A stretch of 64,000 nucleotides of DNA from Coriobacteriia bacterium (lineage in GTDB: Bacteria > Actinomycetota > Coriobacteriia > Anaerosomatales > Anaerosomataceae), in contig JAUSOQ010000028.1 in the NCBI GenBank assembly GCA_030655755.1, forward strand, positions 124,001-188,000, given 5' to 3'. The notes below the pieces were generated by a model. That model saw only the letters and a program-made list of their open reading frames with translations. It did no database searches and had not been told where the DNA came from. Below, piece after piece: positions 58,284 to 64,000 of the stretch. The translations under genes were made by a program, and so were the position numbers. How positions within the stretch are numbered: position 1 is the stretch's first letter; each line of letters starts with the position of its first letter.

Positions 58284-58730
58284 ATGCGCATCGCTCTCGG
58301 CAGTGACCACGCTGGCTTTCCCCTCAAGGAGCACGTTCGAGCGTACCTGGTCGGTCTGGGTCACGACGTGACCGATGTCGGGACCTACAGCGAAGAATCG
58401 TGCGACTACCCGGACTTCGGCGCAGCCGTGGGCGTGCTCGTTGCCTCAGGCGAAGCCGACAAGGGCGTGGTCGTGTGCGGCTCCGGCCTCGGCATCTCGA
58501 TCGCGGCCAACAAGGTGCGCGGCGTGCGTGCCGTGCCGGTGATGGACGCCGAGATGGCCGAGATGGCCCGGCGCCACAACGACGCCAACGTCGTGTCCCT
58601 TGCCGGTCGCTACGTGGGGACTGCGCGCGCTGAGTCGATCCTCGATGCGTTCCTCACGACGGAGTTCGAGGGTGGCAGGCACCAGCGTCGCGTCGACAAG
58701 ATAACCGCGCTCGAGGACGGGCGTCAGTAG
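58284..58730 (+). CDS. rpiB: Ribose-5-phosphate isomerase B
   Basis: Interconverts ribose- and ribulose-5-phosphate. The 148-residue protein has [52 protein letters not shown] (Cys active-site region) and [19 protein letters not shown] 58284 follows GGAGGGG. glyA starts 35 bp downstream. Confidence 0.95.
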   Translation: MRIALGSDHAGFPLKEHVRAYLVGLGHDVTDVGTYSEESCDYPDFGAAVGVLVASGEADKGVVVCGSGLGISIAANKVRGVRAVPVMDAEMAEMARRHNDANVVSLAGRYVGTARAESILDAFLTTEFEGGRHQRRVDKITALEDGRQ

Positions 58731-58765
58731 GATACCGGTACCGTAAGAGAGAGGGACGAGAGAGC

Positions 58766-60010
58766 ATGGCACTCCGCTACATCTCCCAGACCGACCCCGA
58801 AGTGGCGGCGGCTATCGATGCCGAGTTGGATCGTCAGCGAAACACGATCGAGCTGATCGCTTCGGAGAACTTCGTGTCGATGTCGGTGCTTGAAGCTGCC
58901 GGCACCGTGCTCACCAACAAGTACGCCGAGGGTCTCCCAGGCAAGCGCTACTACGGAGGCTGCGAGAGAGTCGACGTCGTCGAAAACCTCGCGTGTGAGC
59001 GCGCCAAGAAGTTGTTTGGCGCCGAGCATGCTAACGTGCAGTCGCATGCGGGTGTGCCTGCGAATCTCGCCGTTTACTACACGTTCATGAACCCGGGGGA
59101 CACATTCCTCGGCATGAACCTGGCCATGGGCGGCCACCTCACGCATGGTTCCCCTGTGAACTTCTCGGGCAAGTGGTTCAACGTCGTACCATACGGCCTC
59201 GATGCTGATGAACGCATCGACTACGACGAGGTCGAGCGTCTCGCCAAAGAGCACAAGCCGAAGATGATCCTGGCGGGCGCGAGTGCGTATCCGCGGATAA
59301 TCGATTTCAAGCGCTTCTCGGCTATCGCCAAGGAGGTCGGCGCCATTCTCATGGTGGATATGGCACACATCGCCGGTCTTGTCGCGACCGGCGCACACCC
59401 CTCTCCCGTGCCCTGGGCCGACGTCGTGACCTCCACGTCGCACAAGACGCTGCGCGGTCCGCGTTCCGGTTTCATCCTGTGTAAGGAGGAGCACGCCAAG
59501 GCGATCGACAAGGCGGTCTTCCCGGGTCTGCAGGGCGGTCCGCTGGAGCACATCATCGCTGCGAAGGCGGTCGCCTTCGGTGAGGCCATGAAGCCGGAGT
59601 TCAAGACCTACATCGACCAGGTGGTCGTCAATGCCCGCGTGATGGGTGAGGCGATGGTCAAGGCCGGCCTGCGACTCGTTTCAGGCGGTACGGACAACCA
59701 TCTCATGCTTGTCGACCTGCGTTCTGCCGCGATCACCGGTAAAGACGCTGAGAAGCTGGTCGAAGAGGTCGGCTTCACGGTCAACAAGAACGCGATCCCG
59801 AACGATCCGGAGTGCCCGTTCGTTACGAGCGGCATCCGCGTCGGTTCGGCCGCCATGACCACGCGCGGTTTCAACGAGGAGGAGGCCTACACAGTCGGGC
59901 GCCTCATCGCCGAGACGATCTTCGGTCGCGATGATGCGACAAGACTTAAGAAGATCAGCGCCGAAGTCAGGGCGCTCATCGACGCGCACCCGCTCTATCC
60001 TGAGCTCTAG
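58766..60010 (+). CDS. glyA: Serine hydroxymethyltransferase
   Basis: Makes glycine and methylene-tetrahydrofolate from serine with PLP. The 414-residue protein has [57 protein letters not shown] and [14 protein letters not shown] (PLP Lys227). The usual PLP-phosphate loop QPHSGSQAN reads QSHAGVPAN here, an unusual change. Methylene-folate feeds ThyX, and rpiB-glyA-upp form a nucleotide-supply group. Confidence 0.95.
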   Translation: MALRYISQTDPEVAAAIDAELDRQRNTIELIASENFVSMSVLEAAGTVLTNKYAEGLPGKRYYGGCERVDVVENLACERAKKLFGAEHANVQSHAGVPANLAVYYTFMNPGDTFLGMNLAMGGHLTHGSPVNFSGKWFNVVPYGLDADERIDYDEVERLAKEHKPKMILAGASAYPRIIDFKRFSAIAKEVGAILMVDMAHIAGLVATGAHPSPVPWADVVTSTSHKTLRGPRSGFILCKEEHAKAIDKAVFPGLQGGPLEHIIAAKAVAFGEAMKPEFKTYIDQVVVNARVMGEAMVKAGLRLVSGGTDNHLMLVDLRSAAITGKDAEKLVEEVGFTVNKNAIPNDPECPFVTSGIRVGSAAMTTRGFNEEEAYTVGRLIAETIFGRDDATRLKKISAEVRALIDAHPLYPEL

Positions 60011-60025
60011 GTCGAGGAGGGGCAC

Positions 60026-60673
60026 ATGACTGCAGAGACCGCTTGGGACAACGTCGTCGTCATCGACCATCCACTCGTGCAGCACAAGCTATCGATCCTG
60101 CGGGATATCAAGACGGGCGCTAAGGAGTTCCGCGAGCTGGTGAAGGAGCTTGCGATGCTCATGGCGTATGAGGCCACACGAAACTTCCAGCTCACCGACA
60201 CCGTCGTGCAGACGCCCGTCATGGAAACGACCACGAAGATACTCGCCGGCAAGAAGGTCGCGGTCATCCCGATCCTGCGCGCCGGTCTCGGCATGGTGGA
60301 TGGCATCCTCGAACTCATCCCGGCGGCGAAGGTCGGGCACGTGGGTCTCTACCGCGATCCGGAGACGCTGCGCCCGGTCGAGTATTACTGCAAGCTCCCT
60401 GAAGACATCGGTGAGCGCGACGTTCTCATCGTCGATCCTATGCTGGCTACCGGAGGGTCCGCTTGTGCCGCAGTCCAGTTCCTGCGCGAGCGCGGCGCCA
60501 AGGAGATCAACCTGCTCGTGCTCATCGCCGCGCCGGAGGGCATCGAAGAGGTGCGCTCGTGCTGTGACGATGTGAACATCTACACGTGCTCTATCGACAG
60601 TCATCTCAACGACCATGGCTACATCGTGCCCGGTCTCGGCGATGCCGGCGACCGCCTGTTCGGCACCAAGTAG
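60026..60673 (+). CDS. upp: Uracil phosphoribosyltransferase
   Basis: Salvages uracil to UMP using PRPP. The 215-residue protein has [28 protein letters not shown], the PRPP loop [11 protein letters not shown] and [17 protein letters not shown], the uracil-binding end. ATG 60026 follows GAGGAGGGG. Confidence 0.97.
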   Translation: MTAETAWDNVVVIDHPLVQHKLSILRDIKTGAKEFRELVKELAMLMAYEATRNFQLTDTVVQTPVMETTTKILAGKKVAVIPILRAGLGMVDGILELIPAAKVGHVGLYRDPETLRPVEYYCKLPEDIGERDVLIVDPMLATGGSACAAVQFLRERGAKEINLLVLIAAPEGIEEVRSCCDDVNIYTCSIDSHLNDHGYIVPGLGDAGDRLFGTK

Positions 60674-60695
60674 TCCGCTCCGGAAGGGGAGTGCG

Positions 60696-61148
60696 ATGCC
60701 TCGCCCGTCCTGGGATGAGTACTTCATGGCCATAGCCGAGCAGGTCTCGGGCCGGTCCACCTGTCTGCGCCGTCATACCGGCGCCGTGCTCGTCAAAGAC
60801 AAGCGCATTCTCGCCACCGGCTACAACGGCGTGCCCGTTGGATTGGCGCACTGTGACGAGATCGGGTGCTTGCGCGAGCAGCGAGGTATCGCCTCGGGCT
60901 CACACCATGAGCTCTGCCGGGGCATACACGCCGAGCAGAACGCCGTCATCCAGGCAGCCAAGCATGGGATCGCCATCGAGGGCGCGAGTGTCTACTGTAC
61001 GCATCAGCCATGCGTGCTGTGCGCGAAGATACTGCTGAATGCGGGCATCGTCGATATCGCCTACCGAGATCCGTATCCCGACCCACTCTCGGAGGAGTTG
61101 CTGGCCGAGGCGGGCATCGTGCCGCGCAGACTTGCGGAGGAGCCGTAG
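60696..61148 (+). CDS. dCMP deaminase (ComEB family)
   Basis: Zinc enzyme that converts dCMP to dUMP for thymidylate synthesis. The 150-residue protein has [17 protein letters not shown], an inserted zinc-like CDEIGCLRE and HHELC region, [11 protein letters not shown] (catalytic His-Glu) and [11 protein letters not shown] (zinc Cys). Its stop overlaps the transferase start by one base. Confidence 0.94.
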   Translation: MPRPSWDEYFMAIAEQVSGRSTCLRRHTGAVLVKDKRILATGYNGVPVGLAHCDEIGCLREQRGIASGSHHELCRGIHAEQNAVIQAAKHGIAIEGASVYCTHQPCVLCAKILLNAGIVDIAYRDPYPDPLSEELLAEAGIVPRRLAEEP

Positions 61149-62224
61149 TGGGGGCGATGCAGCACTTCATCGTCATCGGTGCGGCGCTCGCCGCTACCTG
61201 GCTATGCACCCCGCTCGTGCGGTTTGCAGGAGCACGCTGGGGGATCGTGGCTCATTCTGGTGGCAGGCACGTGCATAAGGGCTCGGTGCCCTGCATCGGC
61301 GGGGTAGCTATGTTCGTGGGCTTTCTGACGGCGGTGCTGACGCGCTACCTTGGCGAGCATCTCTTCGGTTGGGCGCCTGTGCTGAGCCGATCGGGACAGA
61401 GGTTTTTAGGGGTGTTGGCTGGTATCACGCTCGTGTTCCTTGTCGGTGTCATCGACGACATCATCGACATCAGGCCCGGTCAGAAGCTTGCAGGTCAGAT
61501 CGCAGCCGCTGGTATCGTCGTGTTCTCGGGCGCGAGTATCGACTTCGTGGGTAATCCCTTTGGCGGAGGACTCATCTTGCTCGGCCTGCTTTCCGTGCCC
61601 GTCACTCTTTTCTGGATCGTCGGTTTTGCAAACGTGATCAATCTGATAGACGGCCTCGATGGTCTTGCCGCCGGTGTGACCGCCATCGCTGCGGTGAGTC
61701 TGCTCATCTTGGCCGAGCAGAGCGGCCAACCCGTTGCAGCCGTTGTCGCGGCTGCGCTGTTGGGAGCGTGTCTTGGTTTCCTGCGCTTCAACTTCCACCC
61801 GGCATCGATCTTCATGGGCGACTCAGGTGCGTTGTTCCTTGGTTTCACGCTCGCTGTCATCTCGTTGCTCGGTGTCATGAAATCGGTTGCGGCTATCACG
61901 CTCGCCGTTCCGTTGCTCATCATCGGCGTTCCGGTCTTCGACACGTTCTCGGCGATCGTGCGTCGCCGTCGCCATGGTCGTCCCATCCAAGAGGCCGACA
62001 AGGGCCATATCCATCACCGGTTGCTTGGTCGCGGCTTTGATCAGCGTCAGACAGTGCTTATCATCTATGTGTGGTCGATCGCACTTGCCGTGGGTGGCTA
62101 CGCCATGCGGTGGGCGCCCCCGTGGCTGCGTCTTGTGACCTTTGCCGTGCTCGCTATCCTCTCCGCGTTCATGGCCTACTGGCTGGGTCTTTTCGAAGCC
62201 GCACACCACGATGGTGAGGATTAG
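61148..62224 (+). CDS. WecA/MraY-type undecaprenyl-phosphate sugar-1-phosphate transferase
   Basis: Puts a GlcNAc-1-P (or similar) unit on undecaprenyl phosphate to start a cell-surface glycan. The 358-residue, about 10-helix protein has GGVAMFVGF, VGVIDDIIDIRPGQKLAGQI (DD motif), NVINLIDGLDGLAAGV, FNFHPASIFMGDSGALFLGF and ADKGHIHHRLL (HIHH, typical of WecA/TagO rather than MraY). GTG 61148 follows GGAGGAG; ATG 61157 is an alternative. In Actinobacteria the wecA/rfe gene lies at this place. Confidence 0.92.
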   Translation: MGAMQHFIVIGAALAATWLCTPLVRFAGARWGIVAHSGGRHVHKGSVPCIGGVAMFVGFLTAVLTRYLGEHLFGWAPVLSRSGQRFLGVLAGITLVFLVGVIDDIIDIRPGQKLAGQIAAAGIVVFSGASIDFVGNPFGGGLILLGLLSVPVTLFWIVGFANVINLIDGLDGLAAGVTAIAAVSLLILAEQSGQPVAAVVAAALLGACLGFLRFNFHPASIFMGDSGALFLGFTLAVISLLGVMKSVAAITLAVPLLIIGVPVFDTFSAIVRRRRHGRPIQEADKGHIHHRLLGRGFDQRQTVLIIYVWSIALAVGGYAMRWAPPWLRLVTFAVLAILSAFMAYWLGLFEAAHHDGED

Positions 62225-62270
62225 GCTGGTTGCGTCAATGGCCGTCGACATCGCGGCCCTAGCGTCGCGC

Positions 62271-62307
62271 GGGCCGGTCTCTCCATGTGGGGCCGGCTCT
62301 TTGTCTC
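62271..62307 (+). terminator. Probable terminator after the transferase gene
   Basis: GGGCCGG and CCGGCTC form a 7-bp stem (one G-T pair) with a 15-nt loop, followed by TTTGTCTC. The rest of the 192-bp gap up to murA shows no recognised feature. Confidence 0.4.
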
Positions 62308-62416
62308 ACATGCAGGTATCTTACGTTCTGGCCACACCGGGCCTGTTCGATTGTCGCCCTGCCTTGCGTGGTCTACCCTTTGGTAGCGAGTCGTTCAGAA
62401 TCCTAGGTGGAGTCCT

Positions 62417-63688
62417 ATGAAGCATGCACCCCTCATATCGATCGCAGGTGGCCGTCCATTGACGGGTGCTGTCCGCGTGGAAGGTGCGAAGAACTCGGCA
62501 TTGAAGCTGATGGCTGCTGCGCTTCTCGCGCCGGGGGTCTCACGCGTCACCAACGTCCCGGACATCGCAGACGTAGCGGTCATGGCGCAGGTCGTCGAGG
62601 GTCTGGGCGCACGTGTCGAACACCGGGACCATGAGGTGTTGGTGGATGCGACCGACATCACTTCGTACGAGACCCCCTATGATCTCGTTGCGCAGATGCG
62701 CGCATCCGTCGTCGTGCTGGGTCCCCTCGTGGCGCGGCTTGGCCACGCGCGTGTCGCGATGCCGGGCGGCTGCAATATCGGCTCGCGCAAGATCGACATG
62801 CACATCCGTGGTCTTGAGGAACTGGGAGTGAAGATCTCGCTTGGCCACGGCTTCATACTGGCCGAGGCGCCCGATGGCCTGCGTGGCGCGCACGTGATCC
62901 TCGATTTCCCGAGCGTGGGTGCCACAGAGAACCTGCTCATGGCGGCGGTTCTTGCGAACGGTACGACCATCATCGAGAACGCCGCGCGTGAGCCCGAGAT
63001 CGGCGACCTCGTGGATTTCCTTGTGGGAATGGGAGCCGATATCGCGGGTCACGGTTCGTCGACGCTTGTGGTCACAGGTGTAAGCAGTCTGCATCCCGTG
63101 GAGCATCGGACTGTGGGTGACCGCATCGAAGCGGGGACTTTCCTGGTCGCTGGAGCGCTTGGAGGCGGTCCCGTCACCGTGACGGGATTCAACCCCGCGC
63201 ACATGGAGATGGTGCTCGCCAAGCTCGCCAAGGCTGGTTGTGAACTTGAGATCGGTTCGGACAGCGTGACCATCACCCGGGATGGTCCCATCAGATCGGT
63301 CGATGTCGCCACGCTCCCATATCCGGGCTTTCCCACCGACATGCAGGCTCAATTCACCGTGTTGATGGCACTCGCCGAGGGGAGTTGTGTCGTCACGGAG
63401 AACGTGTTCGAGAACCGCTTCATGTTCGCCGACGAGCTCCGCCGAATGGGTGCGGACATCACGATCGATGGACATCGGGCGTTGGTCCAAGGTGTCAGGC
63501 AACTCTCTGCCGCTCCGGTGCGTTGTCCTGACCTGCGAGGCGGGGCAGCGTTGGTGTTGGCCGGGTTGGTCGCGGACGGCACAACACTCGTTGAGGACGT
63601 CTATCACATCATGCGGGGGTATGAGCGCTTCGTAGAGAAGCTGGCGTCGATCGGAGCGGACGTATACTCGGAAGACGACGCTTGCTGA
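62417..63688 (+). CDS. murA: UDP-N-acetylglucosamine 1-carboxyvinyltransferase
   Basis: First committed step of peptidoglycan synthesis. The 423-residue protein has [17 protein letters not shown] (K25, N26), the catalytic Cys119 in [35 protein letters not shown] and FPTDMQAQ. The Cys means it should be sensitive to fosfomycin in principle. fabZ follows by 37 bp. Confidence 0.96.
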   Translation: MKHAPLISIAGGRPLTGAVRVEGAKNSALKLMAAALLAPGVSRVTNVPDIADVAVMAQVVEGLGARVEHRDHEVLVDATDITSYETPYDLVAQMRASVVVLGPLVARLGHARVAMPGGCNIGSRKIDMHIRGLEELGVKISLGHGFILAEAPDGLRGAHVILDFPSVGATENLLMAAVLANGTTIIENAAREPEIGDLVDFLVGMGADIAGHGSSTLVVTGVSSLHPVEHRTVGDRIEAGTFLVAGALGGGPVTVTGFNPAHMEMVLAKLAKAGCELEIGSDSVTITRDGPIRSVDVATLPYPGFPTDMQAQFTVLMALAEGSCVVTENVFENRFMFADELRRMGADITIDGHRALVQGVRQLSAAPVRCPDLRGGAALVLAGLVADGTTLVEDVYHIMRGYERFVEKLASIGADVYSEDDAC

Positions 63689-63725
63689 CAGGGCGACACG
63701 TCTCCTTCGCGAGAAAGGGAACCCC

Positions 63726-64000
63726 ATGATGGATAGGGCCGCCATAGAGCGGATCATTCCGCACCGTTCGCCATTCCTCCTCGTTGACCGGGCAGAGGAT
63801 GTCACTCCCGGCCTGGGTGCGACGGGCTATCTCGACGTAGCCGAGGACATGTTCTGGGTGCCCGGTCACTTTCCTGAGTACCCGGTCATGCCCGGCGTGC
63901 TGATCGTTGAAGCCCTCGCGCAGGTCGGGGCGATCGCGTTACTCTCGCTCGAGGAGAACAAGGGGAAGATCGCTCTCTTTGCTGGCATTGACAAGGTCAG
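63726..64000 (+). CDS. fabZ: 3-hydroxyacyl-ACP dehydratase FabZ (3' end outside window)
   Basis: The first 91 codons are visible: [15 protein letters not shown] and the active-site helix [20 protein letters not shown] with the catalytic His and Glu. It dehydrates 3-hydroxyacyl-ACP in fatty acid synthesis. ATG 63726 and ATG 63729 are both possible. In many genomes murA and fabZ are close. Confidence 0.93.
   Translation, partial: MMDRAAIERIIPHRSPFLLVDRAEDVTPGLGATGYLDVAEDMFWVPGHFPEYPVMPGVLIVEALAQVGAIALLSLEENKGKIALFAGIDKV

Noticed and set aside
62540-63805. 421-codon open frame on the minus strand
   Set aside because: Antisense to murA; no recognisable protein family and His/Arg/Asp-rich composition typical of shadow frames.
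1-64000. CRISPR array, rRNA operon, insertion sequence or intact prophage
   Set aside because: No regularly spaced repeats, rRNA-like sequence, transposase or phage structural gene was seen; the only mobile trace is the integrase scrap at 37773-37898.

Overview
The window is a 64 kb, GC-rich, gene-dense stretch from an anaerobic actinobacterium, probably a member of the Coriobacteriia (OPB41/Anaerosomatales-like; this placement is inference). The best evidence for Actinobacteria is the gene order argS-lysA-hom-thrB-...-rho-rpmE-...-prfA-prmC-ywlC-...-wecA-like between 40.5 and 62 kb, the classic actinobacterial argS-to-wecA block. Frequent GTG/TTG starts, two Rex-family proteins, ThyX instead of ThyA, and System II cytochrome c maturation fit with this. 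No rRNA and no CRISPR array were seen. The first gene (TPR protein) and the last (fabZ) run off the window.

Region 1 (0.7-17.4 kb) is a cytochrome locus. Five multiheme c-type cytochromes carry 64 heme-binding motifs by my count (15, 6, 12, 12 and 19). They are mixed with membrane-anchored TPR proteins, NHL beta-propeller proteins, lipoproteins and the ResB/CcsA heme-ligation pair. A canonical rex starts the locus and a divergent Rex-like gene ends it. Two of the cytochromes are tandem NapC/NirT-like paralogues on the minus strand, facing the others. The hexaheme cytochrome has a leader in which one segment can pair either with itself upstream or downstream, or with the ribosome binding site. 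A 20-codon NHL tail after the first TPR gene looks like the remnant of a deleted NHL gene.

Region 2 (17.5-30.8 kb) starts with a B12-binding radical SAM gene coupled to ubiE, an amidohydrolase and a RseC-like protein (quinone-related by context). Then come STAS proteins, a HigBA toxin-antitoxin pair, TatA/TatC, HypA/HypB with an HD protein, and an archaeal-type topoisomerase I. Region 3 (30.8-37.7 kb) holds malate dehydrogenase, a fumarase whose alpha and beta genes are separated by an MFS transporter gene, tmk-holB-PSP1 and tRNA-Thr(CGT). Region 4 (37.7-39.5 kb) is a small island beside that tRNA: an integrase scrap and an AbiE type toxin-antitoxin pair with a long inverted repeat.

Region 5 (39.5-64 kb) is the actinobacterial housekeeping block with insertions. 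The most striking insertion, between thrB and rho, couples a metallophosphoesterase, a cyclic 2,3-diphosphoglycerate synthetase and a 2-phosphoglycerate kinase. This is a complete two-step route to cyclic 2,3-diphosphoglycerate, a solute known from methanogens, with a possible degrading enzyme in the same operon. Together with the archaeal-type TopA it points to gene exchange with Euryarchaeota. The block ends with prfA-prmC-ywlC, rpiB, glyA, upp, dCMP deaminase, a WecA/MraY-type transferase, murA and fabZ.
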